From: Bog-1181 sp964565765
Lineage (GTDB): Bacteria; Oederibacteriota; PGYV01; Palsa-1178
Length of the DNA: 64,000 bases
Direction: 5' to 3'
Assembly (NCBI GenBank): GCA_964565765.1
Contig: CAZMGF010000003.1
Location: forward strand, 1 to 64,000
The position numbers were made by a program, and so were the translations under genes. Below the pieces are notes generated by a model. It searched no databases. It saw only the letters and a list, made by a program, of their open reading frames with translations, and had not been told where the DNA came from. Positions 51,645-60,495 of this stretch are shown in pieces; positions within the stretch are counted from its first letter, which is position 1, and each line of letters opens with the position of its first letter.

Positions 51645-51675
51645 TCCAGGGGTTTCTTTCCTTAAACCATAAAAC

Positions 51676-51703
51676 TTGACAGAATAACTGAAAATGATAT
51701 AAT
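51676..51703 (+). promoter_or_regulatory. Promoter of the LysM lipoprotein gene
   Basis: TTGACA and TATAAT, both perfect, are separated by 16 nt and end about 35 bases before the ATG. Confidence 0.8.
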
Positions 51704-51737
51704 TTATCATATTTAATTTTATTACAGGAGGAATTTG

Positions 51738-52487
51738 ATGAAAAAATTTCTGGTTATGTTTTTAATGGTGGTTTTTGCTTTTGGAACAATGATTATTACC
51801 GGGTGCGGCGGCGGAAGCGAAGGGCAGAAGGTAAAAAGCGCGGCTGACGAAGAGGGCCAGGTCATGGATGAGGCCAAGCAAAAAGCAAAAGAAGAACTTC
51901 CGAATACATACCTTGTTGAAAAAGGAGATACGCTCTATTCAATAGCGGAAAAACCGGAGATTTACGGCAACAAATACCAGTGGCCGGTAATTTTTGACGC
52001 GAACAAGGATATAATTGATGATTTTAAAACAGTCAACGAGGGGCAGAGGCTTATAATCCCCAGGAACATAACAGCCGTGGATATAGAAAAAGCGAAACAG
52101 AAGGCGACCGAACTTAACTGGCCGCCGGCTGAAAATGTAACAACAACGGCCCAGGCTTCAGGAAAAGAAGAGGGAATTCAGGAAGGCGCGGTAGCCGGCA
52201 TAAGCACGGAAAAACACGTTAAAAAGCACGTGAGCGCGGCGCCGGTGGAAAAGAAAGAGGCTTCTGTGGCCGAGGCGTCAGCTTCAAATACGGAAGAGCA
52301 GCCGACACCTATCCCGGAGCCTTCGAAAAAGGCGAAAAAAGGCGGACAGCCCAACATACTGGCCCTCCTTCTTATATTGCTCGGCATAGCGGCGGTGGTT
52401 ATATATTTTATAATTGCCGGCAGGAACAAGAAAAAAGAAGAAGATGATGAAGAAAAAGAGGAAAAATCAGACAACATACTGGGATAA
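51738..52487 (+). CDS. LysM-domain lipoprotein with a C-terminal membrane helix
   Basis: This 249-residue protein has a type II signal peptide with lipobox ITGC near residue 23. A LysM domain follows (about residues 55-112, YLVEKGDTLYSIAEKPEIYG and GQRLIIPRN), which binds peptidoglycan or chitin-like glycans. A long, charged Ala/Glu/Lys linker leads to a second hydrophobic helix (about residues 210-231) and an acidic/Lys-rich tail. A lipid anchor at one end and a membrane helix at the other is unusual; it may join two membranes or sheets. The start is ATG at 51738 with AGGAGG upstream. Confidence 0.85.
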   Translation: MKKFLVMFLMVVFAFGTMIITGCGGGSEGQKVKSAADEEGQVMDEAKQKAKEELPNTYLVEKGDTLYSIAEKPEIYGNKYQWPVIFDANKDIIDDFKTVNEGQRLIIPRNITAVDIEKAKQKATELNWPPAENVTTTAQASGKEEGIQEGAVAGISTEKHVKKHVSAAPVEKKEASVAEASASNTEEQPTPIPEPSKKAKKGGQPNILALLLILLGIAAVVIYFIIAGRNKKKEEDDEEKEEKSDNILG

Positions 52488-52517
52488 AAGCGCGCTTTGC
52501 AGGCGCTCTAACAGATA

Positions 52518-52551
52518 AAAAGGCGCAGGTTTATCCTGCGCCTTTTTTTTT
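52518..52551 (+). terminator. Terminator after the LysM lipoprotein
   Basis: A perfect stem of eight GC-rich pairs plus flanking A/T pairs (GGCGCAGG with CCTGCGCC), a 5-nt loop and nine T. Confidence 0.92.
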
Positions 52552-52562
52552 AAAATAAAAGG

Positions 52563-53228
52563 ATGGCTATGAAAAAAATAAAAGAATGGCTGCTGCTTAA
52601 CATTGTGCTCCCGGCCGGGACGCTGATATTTAAGGGGCTTGCCGCGACATTTTCCTTTAAGGAACTCAACGGAGCCGGAATATCGCCTTACCAGAATAAA
52701 AAAAGGCAATATATTTATATATTCTGGCATTCGATACTTCTTGCGCCGGTTTGCTACTACAGGAATAGGGGCATTGTGTCGCTGGTATCTCTGAGCAAAG
52801 ACGGGGAGATCGCGACCCGCGTCGCCGAAAGCTTCGGCTTCGTCATTGCCAGGGGTTCATCGTTCAAAGGCGCCGCGAAAGGGCTCCTTGAACTAAAAAA
52901 ACTCGCGGAAGAGGGGCGGGACATTACAATAAATACGGACGGCCCCCGGGGCCCGGCGGGAAGCGTCGGCAAAGGGGCCATTTATCTCGCAAAGCTAACG
53001 GGCCTGCCTGTTGTCCCGTTTGGCTTCGCCTGGGGAAGCAGGATAAGGCTCACTTCATGGGACAGGTTCCAGGTGCCGATGCCATTTTCAAAAGGAATTT
53101 TTAAATTCGGCAACCCGGTTGAGATAGCGCCGGACGTATCCGATGCTGACGCTGAAATAATAAGAAAAAACCTTGAGGCTGAACTTAAAATACTCAACAA
53201 CGACTGCGAGGCGCATTTTGGAAGATAA
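52563..53228 (+). CDS. DUF374-type lysophospholipid acyltransferase-like protein
   Basis: This 221-residue protein is of the DUF374/LPLAT family. It shows an N-terminal membrane segment, FWHSILLAPVCYY (catalytic His-like motif), SLSKDGEIATRVAESFGF, RGSSFKGAAKGLLEL, and TDGPRGPAGSVGKGAIYLA. It may transfer an acyl chain to a lipid-A-like or phospholipid acceptor. The start could be the ATG at 52563 or the one at 52569. It overlaps the rel gene by 11 bases. Confidence 0.87.
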   Translation: MAMKKIKEWLLLNIVLPAGTLIFKGLAATFSFKELNGAGISPYQNKKRQYIYIFWHSILLAPVCYYRNRGIVSLVSLSKDGEIATRVAESFGFVIARGSSFKGAAKGLLELKKLAEEGRDITINTDGPRGPAGSVGKGAIYLAKLTGLPVVPFGFAWGSRIRLTSWDRFQVPMPFSKGIFKFGNPVEIAPDVSDADAEIIRKNLEAELKILNNDCEAHFGR

Positions 53229-55362
53229 AACCGGCCTGTTCAGGGAGCAGATGCTCTCTGCCGCAAAAGGTTTTGACGAAAAGGGTTCGACAATTATCAT
53301 GACGGCTTTTGATATGGCATCAAAGGCGCACGAGGGCCAGAACAGGATGTCGGGAGAGCCTTATATATCCCATTCTGTCGAAGTGGCGCGCATATTAAAA
53401 GATATGAAAATGGACGCCACTACCATTGCGGCCGGACTATTGCATGATGTAATTGAAGACACCACTTTTACCGTTGATGATATAAAAAAAATATCCGGTG
53501 AAAACGTTGCCTTTCTCGTTGAGGGGGTGAGCCATGTTACGGCCAAGGTTTTCAAGACCAGGGGGCAGATATTCAGCGAATCGCTGAAAAAAATGTTCTT
53601 TGCCATGGCCAAAGATATCAGGGTTATCATAATTAAGCTGGCCGACAGGCTCCACAATATGAGGACGATAAGCTTCCTGGAACCGGAAAAGCAGAGGATA
53701 ATATCCCAGGAAACACTAAATATATACGCCCCGCTGGCGCACAGGCTGGGCATGGAAAAGGTAAAGTCGGAACTCGAGGACATCTCTTTTTCCGTGATAA
53801 ACCAGGAAGCCTACCGCGATATAGCAAAGAAGATAGCTGAAAGAAAGGAAGAACGCGAGAAAAGGGTGGAAGCCCTGAAAGAGAGGCTTTATGAGGAACT
53901 TAAAAAGCAGGGAGTCACCGCTGAAATTGTCGGCAGGCCGAAACATTTTTATTCCATATACCAGAAAATGTCCCGCGACAACAAGAGGTTCGAAAATATT
54001 TACGACCTCCTTGCCCTGCGCGTTATTACCGACACAAAAGCCGCCTGTTACACCATACTTGGAATAATACACAATTATTTAAAACCCCTGCCCGGCAGGT
54101 TCAAGGATTACATAGCAATGCCCAAATCCAATATGTACCAGTCGCTTCATACCACCATATTAGACGAGTCGGGAAGGCCCGTCGAGATACAGATAAGAAC
54201 AAAAGAAATGGATGAACTTGCAGAAGAGGGGATCGCGGCGCACTGGAACTACAAGGAAGAAAAGGCCTTTGATAAAAAGACAGACACGGCATTCGCCTGG
54301 GTGCGGCAGCTTCTTGAATGGCACGGCACTGTGCGCGAGAGCGAGGAATTCATAAAGGAACTAAAAGTGGATCTCTTTGACGAGGAGGTTTTTGTTTTTA
54401 CACCGAAGGGCGAGGTAAAGGAGCTTATAAAAGGGGCCACGGTGCTTGATTTTGCGTACAGCGTGCATTCCGACCTGGGAGACAAGTGTATCGGGGCAAA
54501 AGTGAACGGCAAGTGGGTGACATTAAAATACGAGATGCAAAACGGCGACATGGTGGATATCCTTAAAGGGACAAACCAGCACCCGGTGGTTGACTGGCTC
54601 AAGATAGTGAAAACAGCGAAAGCAAAAAACAGGATCCGCCACTGGCTGCGTACAAACCAGAATATAAAGGAAAATATTGACAAGGGCCGCTCGCTGCTCG
54701 TGGACAGGCTGGGAAAATTTGACGTCAAACTGGACGGTGTTCCGGAAGAGGCATGGGGAGCCCTGCTGGAGCAGTACAATATTAAGGATAAAGAGGATAT
54801 ACTTGCCGGCATAGGTTACGGTGAATTCTCCGATTCCAAGATAGCCAACCATATCGTAAAATTTGTGAGGGAGAGCGAGGATTTTAAGGCCGTCCACCCG
54901 CACATAACGCACGGCATCGCGAAAGGCGAGATTATTGTCCAGGGTGAATTCGGGGATGTGGCCTATAAATTCGCCCGCTGCTGCAATCCTGTGCCGGGCG
55001 ACGAGATAACGGGAATATTCACCAAAAAGGGGATATCGGTCCACAGAAAGAGCTGCTCCACCCTGGCCATGGCAAAAATTAACGCGCCTGTAATGGAAGT
55101 CAACTGGAACGAAAAAGCTGATAATTTTTATATGTGCCGCATGAAGGTCACCGGCCGTAATACAGATTCGCTCTTAAGCGACATTTTGACCACGCTTTCC
55201 AAAAACAACGCCCTGATAAGCTCCTTTAATTCCAACCTGGCCTACGAGAATCATCTGCAGGCCGACCTTGCGGTGAACATAAAAGGGCAGAAGCACTTAA
55301 CGGAATTAATGGCGGCATTAAGGAAAGTCAGGAACGTCCTTACCGTGGAGAGGGTGGATTAA
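53218..55362 (+). CDS. relA: Bifunctional (p)ppGpp synthetase/hydrolase of the Rel/SpoT family
   Basis: This protein makes and degrades (p)ppGpp, the stringent-response alarmone. The 714 residues include the HD hydrolase domain with LLHDVIEDT (His76-Asp77) and KLADRLHNMRT. The synthetase domain has RFKDYIAMPKSNMYQSLHTT and EIQIRTKEMDELAEEGIAAHWNY. A TGS domain follows near residues 380-445, then a Cys-containing segment with FARCCNPVPGDEI and a C-terminal ACT domain. Both catalytic centres look intact. I choose the TTG at 53218 (GAGG six bases upstream, overlapping the acyltransferase stop); the ATG at 53251 is an alternative. It is followed by a terminator. Confidence 0.94.
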   Translation: MEDKTGLFREQMLSAAKGFDEKGSTIIMTAFDMASKAHEGQNRMSGEPYISHSVEVARILKDMKMDATTIAAGLLHDVIEDTTFTVDDIKKISGENVAFLVEGVSHVTAKVFKTRGQIFSESLKKMFFAMAKDIRVIIIKLADRLHNMRTISFLEPEKQRIISQETLNIYAPLAHRLGMEKVKSELEDISFSVINQEAYRDIAKKIAERKEEREKRVEALKERLYEELKKQGVTAEIVGRPKHFYSIYQKMSRDNKRFENIYDLLALRVITDTKAACYTILGIIHNYLKPLPGRFKDYIAMPKSNMYQSLHTTILDESGRPVEIQIRTKEMDELAEEGIAAHWNYKEEKAFDKKTDTAFAWVRQLLEWHGTVRESEEFIKELKVDLFDEEVFVFTPKGEVKELIKGATVLDFAYSVHSDLGDKCIGAKVNGKWVTLKYEMQNGDMVDILKGTNQHPVVDWLKIVKTAKAKNRIRHWLRTNQNIKENIDKGRSLLVDRLGKFDVKLDGVPEEAWGALLEQYNIKDKEDILAGIGYGEFSDSKIANHIVKFVRESEDFKAVHPHITHGIAKGEIIVQGEFGDVAYKFARCCNPVPGDEITGIFTKKGISVHRKSCSTLAMAKINAPVMEVNWNEKADNFYMCRMKVTGRNTDSLLSDILTTLSKNNALISSFNSNLAYENHLQADLAVNIKGQKHLTELMAALRKVRNVLTVERVD

Positions 55363-55368
55363 AAAGAA

Positions 55369-55395
55369 AAAAACCGCGGTTTCCCGCGGTTTTTA
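55369..55395. terminator. Bidirectional terminator between rel and rpmB
   Basis: A stem of A5-CCGCGG with CCGCGG-T5 and a TTTC loop, so it can end transcription from either direction. Confidence 0.9.
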
Positions 55396-55412
55396 TTGTT
55401 TGCCTCTGTGTT

Positions 55413-55604
55413 TTAAAGGGCTTTTTTTACTTTTCCGGACCTTAAGCAGCGGGTGCAGACAAGCGCCCTCTGTACTTTGCCGTTCAAAATAATCTTTACA
55501 GGCTGTAAATTCGGTTTGTTCCTGGTCTTGGTCCTGTTCTTCGCGTGCGATACATTATTGGCCGTTACCGGTTTTTTATCGCAAATAATACATGATCTTG
55601 CCAT
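55413..55604 (-). CDS. rpmB: Ribosomal protein bL28
   Basis: This 63-residue large-subunit protein begins MARSCIICDKKPVTANNVSHAKN and ends with VCTRCLRSGKVKKAL. The two CxxC pairs mark the zinc-binding form of L28. It is transcribed from its own promoter (55643-55671) towards the rel gene, and has AAGGAGG upstream. Confidence 0.97.
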   Translation of the reverse strand: MARSCIICDKKPVTANNVSHAKNRTKTRNKPNLQPVKIILNGKVQRALVCTRCLRSGKVKKAL

Positions 55605-55642
55605 AGTTTTAAGCCTCCTTGAATTTTCGTAATCAGGCTAAA

Positions 55643-55671
55643 AATATAACATAACTGACATTTTTTGGCAA
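55643..55671 (-). promoter_or_regulatory. Promoter of rpmB
   Basis: On the minus strand TTGCCA (55666-55671) and TATATT (55643-55648) are separated by 17 nt, about 40 bases before the ATG. Confidence 0.72.
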
Positions 55672-55709
55672 GGATATTTAATTTCTGCTTTTTACTTTTC
55701 CATGTATTA

Positions 55710-55740
55710 TTGACAAATCCCAAATATGTGTTATTATAAT
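55710..55740 (+). promoter_or_regulatory. Promoter of the TPR lipoprotein gene
   Basis: TTGACA and TATAAT, both perfect, but separated by 19 nt, longer than the usual 17. Confidence 0.6.
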
Positions 55741-55778
55741 TTTACCCATATTTTTATATGCAAATCGGGAGGTGCGTT

Positions 55779-56621
55779 ATGAAAATTAAGTATTTGTTGG
55801 CCGCGTTCCTTGTTCTTTTTATGATAAGCTGCGCTTCCACCCTTACCCACTACGAACTCGGAATGCAATACTATGAAAGCGGAAAACTTGACGACGCAAT
55901 AGAAGAACTTCAGTCATCAATATCCATAAACCCGTCGGACCCGATTGTGCACAAGGCCCTGGGGGATGTTTTTGCCGACAAGGGAATGCTGCTTGAGGCT
56001 ATTACAGAATGGGAAGTGGCGCTTAAATTAAAGCCGGCATACGCGGAGCTCAAAGGCAAGCTTGAGGCGTCCTATCTGTCGCTCGGAAATGATGAACATG
56101 ATAAAGGCAGGATAGACGAGTCAATGGATATATGGAGAAAGATCATACAGCTGAATCCGGACAGCCTTGAGGCCCATAAAAGGCTCGGCCTTGATTATCT
56201 GCTAAAAAAAGACAACGGCAACGCGATTCCGGAGCTGGAATATGTGATATCAAAAAACCCGAACGACGACCTTGTGTATAAGAAGCTTGGAATGGCTTAT
56301 TTTGAAAAAGGGAGTTTTGACGCAGCTGTAAAAGCCTTTGAATCGCTTGTGAGGCTCAAACCCACAGACGCGATGGCGTATAATAACCTGGGTTCCATTT
56401 ACCTTAAGGTTAACAGGGTACAGGACGCAATTAATATCCTGGAACAGGCCCTGAAGCTTGACGCCACAAAATCCCCCATTTACAACAACATGGGCAACGC
56501 CTATTACCAGAAAAAGGATTACAAAAACGCCCGGGCCCAGTGGGCAAGGTCGCTTCAGATAAATCCTTCGGACGATACCGCAAAGACAAATTTAAAGACA
56601 CTTGATTCGATGGGCGAATAA
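55779..56621 (+). CDS. TPR-repeat lipoprotein
   Basis: This 280-residue lipoprotein has a signal peptide with lipobox MISC near residue 20. About seven TPR units fill the mature part, for example HYELGMQYYESGKLDDAIEE, VHKALGDVFADKGMLLEAIT and AYNNLGSIYLKVNRVQDAIN. TPR proteins act as scaffolds for envelope complexes. The start is ATG at 55779 with GGGAGGT seven bases upstream; an earlier ATG at 55758 lacks one. Confidence 0.88.
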   Translation: MKIKYLLAAFLVLFMISCASTLTHYELGMQYYESGKLDDAIEELQSSISINPSDPIVHKALGDVFADKGMLLEAITEWEVALKLKPAYAELKGKLEASYLSLGNDEHDKGRIDESMDIWRKIIQLNPDSLEAHKRLGLDYLLKKDNGNAIPELEYVISKNPNDDLVYKKLGMAYFEKGSFDAAVKAFESLVRLKPTDAMAYNNLGSIYLKVNRVQDAINILEQALKLDATKSPIYNNMGNAYYQKKDYKNARAQWARSLQINPSDDTAKTNLKTLDSMGE

Positions 56622-56677
56622 AATAAAAGCGCCTTTATAAAACGACAACAACATTTACCGACAATGGAGCAAACCAG

Positions 56678-57589
56678 ATGAAAAAAGTGTTTGAGAACAT
56701 TACAAGAATATTGATTTTTCTTACAGCCGCGGCAATGGCGGCGTCCATTTTTGTGCTTCCCAGCCATTCCTGGTGGCAGCCGGCGTTATTCGCATCGACT
56801 TTTGTAGTGGTGGGCGGATACCTGCTTTTGGGGCCGATGGCGGGCACTATATTCCTGATTTTTGGCACCGTCCTTTATGTGCTGGCGATATTCAAGGCGG
56901 TATCGGGCGAGGCCCAGATGATCCCGGTGCTTGCCGGGCTGGCCATCATGTACGCCTGTTTTTTTATTGTGAAAAAGGTGGGCGATACCAGCGTTTTTAT
57001 GCTCTCTTCCACACAGGACCAGCTGAAAACCCTTGAGGGCGATTACGCCGCCATGATTATAGAAAAGAAAAATCTCGCCACAGGCATAGAGTCAAATAAA
57101 ACCAAACTGGATAAATATATAAAACTCAAGGAAATATACGACAGCCTCCCGGGCCAGTCTGATTTTTCCTCAAAAATGAGGCATGTCCTCAGGAATGTTA
57201 TCGATATTTTCCACAAAGAAAAATCAATATCGCTTTTTCTGACAAAATCCGACAAAGTTATGAAAATCATGGCCGATAAAAAAGACGACCTTCTGACAGG
57301 CGAGCCGGATGTGGAGAGCCTTTATCTTAAAAATTTTGACGAATTCATCCTGAAAAACAGGAAGTCCATAATTATAACCGACATGGACAAGGAAATACGC
57401 TTTAAGTCCGACGGCGATGAGAACATACGCTCGCTTATTTCCGTCCCGGTATTTGTAAAGGACGCGGTTCTCGGGATTTTAAGGGTAAATTCAGACCAGC
57501 CCGGGTGCTTTAACCAGGAGGACCTGCGTTTTCTTGATATTATAGGGTCCATGCTGGGCAGGGTTCTCGAGGAGGAAAAATATGTCTGA
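56678..57589 (+). CDS. Membrane protein with coiled coil and GAF domain
   Basis: This 303-residue protein has four membrane helices (about residues 8-95), a coiled coil (about 110-160) and a GAF domain (about 160-295) ending VPVFVKDAVLGILRVNSDQPG and FLDIIGSMLGRVL. GAF domains bind small ligands or cyclic nucleotides, so this may be a sensor. There is no kinase or cyclase output domain. It overlaps the next membrane protein gene by 8 bases. Confidence 0.82.
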   Translation: MKKVFENITRILIFLTAAAMAASIFVLPSHSWWQPALFASTFVVVGGYLLLGPMAGTIFLIFGTVLYVLAIFKAVSGEAQMIPVLAGLAIMYACFFIVKKVGDTSVFMLSSTQDQLKTLEGDYAAMIIEKKNLATGIESNKTKLDKYIKLKEIYDSLPGQSDFSSKMRHVLRNVIDIFHKEKSISLFLTKSDKVMKIMADKKDDLLTGEPDVESLYLKNFDEFILKNRKSIIITDMDKEIRFKSDGDENIRSLISVPVFVKDAVLGILRVNSDQPGCFNQEDLRFLDIIGSMLGRVLEEEKYV

Positions 57590-58025
57590 TAAAAAAACAT
57601 CCCTTATTCTTTCCATAATTCTTCTGGCGGCCGCAATCGCGCTTTCCGCGCTGCTCCCGGAGAATGAATTCATGCACGCGCCTTTTCAGCTGGTGGTAAT
57701 CGCCGTGATTCTTCTGGCGGTGCACATGCAGATGAAGGATATTATAATTATAGTGATGCTGGTGTCGGCCGTAATATGGGGGCTGGCGTTTTATGAGGTG
57801 GTCGGCCAGACACGCCAGCTTATTGCCGAGAACGCCGTAATATTCGCGGTTTCGCTGGTACTCGGGCTGTATGAGACTGGCTACAGGGAAGAAAAGCACA
57901 GGCTGGTGGTGGTCGCCAATTATAAGAAAAAGGAATCCGAAGATTTAAGGGGCGAGATCGCGGCCATGAACCTGGAAAACCATAACATCATGGAAAAGAT
58001 AAAAGAGTACAAGAAATATTTTTAG
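57582..58025 (+). CDS. Membrane protein with C-terminal coiled coil
   Basis: This 147-residue protein has about four membrane helices and a short C-terminal coiled coil (KKKESEDLRGEIAAMNLE, about residues 115-145). The layout resembles the membrane and coiled-coil part of the preceding GAF protein without its GAF domain, so the two may pair through their coiled coils. Not recognised as a family. The ATG overlaps the end of the GAF gene with GAGGAGG just upstream. Confidence 0.75.
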   Translation: MSDKKTSLILSIILLAAAIALSALLPENEFMHAPFQLVVIAVILLAVHMQMKDIIIIVMLVSAVIWGLAFYEVVGQTRQLIAENAVIFAVSLVLGLYETGYREEKHRLVVVANYKKKESEDLRGEIAAMNLENHNIMEKIKEYKKYF

Positions 58026-58059
58026 GCCGTATCTTTAAAAGGGGATAAAAGCGACGCAT

Positions 58060-58884
58060 ATGACAACAGGCACACTTTATCTTGTTTCGACCCCTATAGG
58101 CAACCTTAACGACATGACTTTCAGGGCGGTTGAAACCCTGAAAAAAACCGCCTGTATTATCGCCGAGGATACCAGGGTGACGGGAAAGCTGCTTAACCAT
58201 TTCGGTATTACATCAAAACTCATCTCATATCATGAACATAATGAAAAATCCCGCGCGGAAGAAATAATTAAACTCTTAAAAACCGGAAATGACATATCCA
58301 TGGTTTCCGACGCAGGGACGCCGCTTATTTCCGATCCGGGTTTTGTGGTGGTTGAAGCCTGCGTCAGGGAGGGTATAACCGTCCAGGCGGTGCCGGGGCC
58401 ATCCTCGGTCTTAAGCGCTGTCATCCTTTCCGGCTTTGACCCCTCGCGTTTTCTTTTTTACGGTTTTCTTGAGAAAAGAGGGAGGGCCAAATCCGACGAA
58501 CTAAAAGAGCTTGCCGGATTTGCAGTTCCCTGCGTTATACTTGAATCGCCGCACAGGGTCAAAGACACTCTTGAGATGATCTCCGCGCTCCTGCCGGGAA
58601 GAAAAACCGCCGTGGTTAAGGAGCTTACAAAGATCCATGAAAAAGTATTCAGGGGAACCCCCGGCGAAGTCGGCCTTGAATTAAACGAGGAAAATCTCAA
58701 AGGAGAATTTATCATTGTACTGGGGCCGGCAGCTCCGGCGCCGGCGGCCGACGCCGCTATGATAGAGGCCGAGTTGCGCAGGCTGATTGCATCTGGGTCG
58801 ACAAAAAGGGACGCTGTCAGGCAGACCGCGGAAGCCCTCAATATAAATAAAAATGAGGTTTACAGGATATCCCTGGGCCTTTAA
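58060..58884 (+). CDS. rsmI: 16S rRNA 2'-O-ribose C1402 methyltransferase
   Basis: RsmI methylates the ribose of C1402 of 16S rRNA. The 274 residues show the tetrapyrrole-methylase-fold motifs LYLVSTPIGNLNDMTFRAVE, AEDTRVTGKLL, VSDAGTPLISDPGF and VPGPSSVLSAVILSGF, and a C-terminal helix-turn-helix tail (GSTKRDAVRQTAEAL). Length is normal. It lies 34 nt after the coiled-coil protein and 14 nt before spoVS. Confidence 0.96.
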   Translation: MTTGTLYLVSTPIGNLNDMTFRAVETLKKTACIIAEDTRVTGKLLNHFGITSKLISYHEHNEKSRAEEIIKLLKTGNDISMVSDAGTPLISDPGFVVVEACVREGITVQAVPGPSSVLSAVILSGFDPSRFLFYGFLEKRGRAKSDELKELAGFAVPCVILESPHRVKDTLEMISALLPGRKTAVVKELTKIHEKVFRGTPGEVGLELNEENLKGEFIIVLGPAAPAPAADAAMIEAELRRLIASGSTKRDAVRQTAEALNINKNEVYRISLGL

Positions 58885-58898
58885 TTCAAGGAGGAAAA

Positions 58899-59171
58899 AT
58901 GGAACTCATCAGGCTTAAAGTGGCGGCTCTCAGCAATCCAAAGTCGGTCGCGGGATCAATAGTCAATAATATAAGGGAAAAAAAGGATGTTGAGATTGTT
59001 GTTATGGGGCCGGCAGCCGTAAACCAGGCCATGAAAGCCATAACAATCGCCAGGGAATATATAGGCCCTGAAGGCGTTGAAATTCTCATAAGGCCGGAAT
59101 TTACCCACCTTGAACTTGACGGCGAGCAGAAGAGCGCGATGAAGTTTATTATAGTGCCGCAGCTCAAATAA
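58899..59171 (+). CDS. spoVS: SpoVS-family protein
   Basis: This 90-residue protein matches the stage V sporulation protein S family (Alba-like fold, nucleic-acid binding): VAALSNPKSVAGSIVNNI, VVMGPAAVNQAMKAITIA, RPEFTHLELDGEQKSAMKF. Many bacteria that do not sporulate carry spoVS, so it is not evidence of spores. Its ribosome site is AAGGAGG, 14 nt after rsmI. Confidence 0.93.
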   Translation: MELIRLKVAALSNPKSVAGSIVNNIREKKDVEIVVMGPAAVNQAMKAITIAREYIGPEGVEILIRPEFTHLELDGEQKSAMKFIIVPQLK

Positions 59172-59188
59172 GCAGGAAAAACCCATTG

Positions 59189-59217
59189 TTGACCTTTTAC
59201 CTTCATTAATATATAAT
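59189..59217 (+). promoter_or_regulatory. Promoter of the 59309-rpiB-glyA unit
   Basis: TTGACC and TATAAT are separated by 17 nt, about 90 bases before the ATG at 59309. Confidence 0.75.
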
Positions 59218-59308
59218 CTAATTTGAAGAAAAACCTTCAGGATAAAGCTAAAAATGCACAATTCCGGAAGCCCCGGAAATTATGTTATTTAAAGGCAAAG
59301 GTGGAAAA

Positions 59309-60025
59309 ATGTTGAAAAAAATAACTGCGTTAACGGCCGCTGCACTTCTTTTTTGCGTCCCTATTTTTGCTGATACGATAATTTTAAAGGACGACCAGCA
59401 GTTTTCAGCCGAAGTAAAAAGTTTTGACAGCTATTTTCTGAATGTCCAGATGCCCACGGGCAGGCTGCTGGCAATTCCATGGATAGAAGTCAGGCTCATA
59501 AAGCACACTACAACAGCCTCGTCATGGCTCGAAGAAACATATATAAACAAGGAAGACGCGGAAGTAAATACGCTTGTGGTGCCGTTAAATGAGGATGAAG
59601 GGCTGCAGAAGGCCCTTTTCCCGGGATTGATCATGCACGGCGCGGGGCAATTTTACGCGAAGAACCAGAACATGGGGATGTCCCTGTTAAGCGCCGAGAT
59701 AGTATCCGTGATAATAATGGGTATAAGTTTAAATGAGGTGCTCGGGCCAAACGATCAGGGGGACAGCCTGAATGTTTCCAGGATAGTTTTCTTTACCGGA
59801 CTGACGATGTTCGCGGCATCGTGGCTCTGGGATATATTTACGGTAAAAGGAACCGCGGCCGATTATAATTCAACGCATAAATTCCTTATTGATGAAGCCA
59901 GGCAGGAGGCTTCGTCGGCCGCGGAGGCGGCAGGGGAATCTGTTACGCCGACAGCGGCGGCAAGCGGCGGACCGGTAACTCCGACCGCGGCGCCGGCTGA
60001 AAAAACACAAGGAGAGACTAAATGA
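59309..60025 (+). CDS. Secreted or membrane protein of unknown function
   Basis: This 238-residue protein has a signal peptide (cleavage near IFA-DT, about residue 21). A small beta-domain follows (TIILKDDQQFSAEVKSFDSY, about 22-70), two or three membrane segments (about 105-190) and an Ala/Pro/Thr-rich tail. The first part looks like proteins that begin DxIxLxDG. I choose the ATG at 59309 with AAAGGTGG upstream; the frame extends nine codons further, but without a ribosome site. It overlaps rpiB by four bases (ATGA). Not recognised as a known family. Confidence 0.78.
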   Translation: MLKKITALTAAALLFCVPIFADTIILKDDQQFSAEVKSFDSYFLNVQMPTGRLLAIPWIEVRLIKHTTTASSWLEETYINKEDAEVNTLVVPLNEDEGLQKALFPGLIMHGAGQFYAKNQNMGMSLLSAEIVSVIIMGISLNEVLGPNDQGDSLNVSRIVFFTGLTMFAASWLWDIFTVKGTAADYNSTHKFLIDEARQEASSAAEAAGESVTPTAAASGGPVTPTAAPAEKTQGETK

Positions 60026-60468
60026 AAATTGCCCTGGGAAGCGACCATGCGGGATGGGAGCTTAAGGAAGAAATAAAAAAATCTTTAAGCGTGCAGAAGA
60101 TTGAATATAAGGATTTTGGCCCGTATAACGAAGAGTCCGTGGATTACCCTGATTATACGGAAAAAGTGGGCGAAGCGGTAATATCGGGGAAATATGACCG
60201 CGGAATACTCATATGCGGCACCGGAATAGGGATGTCTATCGCGGCAAATAAAATCAAGGGCATATACGCGGCGCTTGTTGACAACACATACACGGCCCTT
60301 TTTGCCAGGAAACACAACAATTCAAATGTGCTTGTCCTGCCGGGCAGGATGATCGGCAAGGCTCTGGCCGATGAAATAGTCAGGATATGGCTCTCGGCGG
60401 AATATGAGGGAAACAGGCATGAAAAAAGGCTCGGCAAGCTCAGGGCAATAGAGGAAAAAAACCTGTAA
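60022..60468 (+). CDS. rpiB: Ribose-5-phosphate isomerase B
   Basis: This enzyme interconverts ribose 5-phosphate and ribulose 5-phosphate, feeding rpe. The 148-residue protein has GSDHAGWELKEEI, the active-site Cys65 in CGTGIGMSIAANK, and HNNSNVLVLPGRMIG. Length is standard. It follows the preceding gene with an overlapping ATGA and precedes glyA by 27 nt, as in many bacteria. Confidence 0.97.
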   Translation: MKIALGSDHAGWELKEEIKKSLSVQKIEYKDFGPYNEESVDYPDYTEKVGEAVISGKYDRGILICGTGIGMSIAANKIKGIYAALVDNTYTALFARKHNNSNVLVLPGRMIGKALADEIVRIWLSAEYEGNRHEKRLGKLRAIEEKNL

Positions 60469-60495
60469 TTTAAAAATATCCGGCGGAGGAAAATC

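Noticed and set aside
58899..59171. Evidence of sporulation from spoVS
   Set aside because: spoVS is found in many non-sporulating bacteria and no other sporulation gene is in the window.
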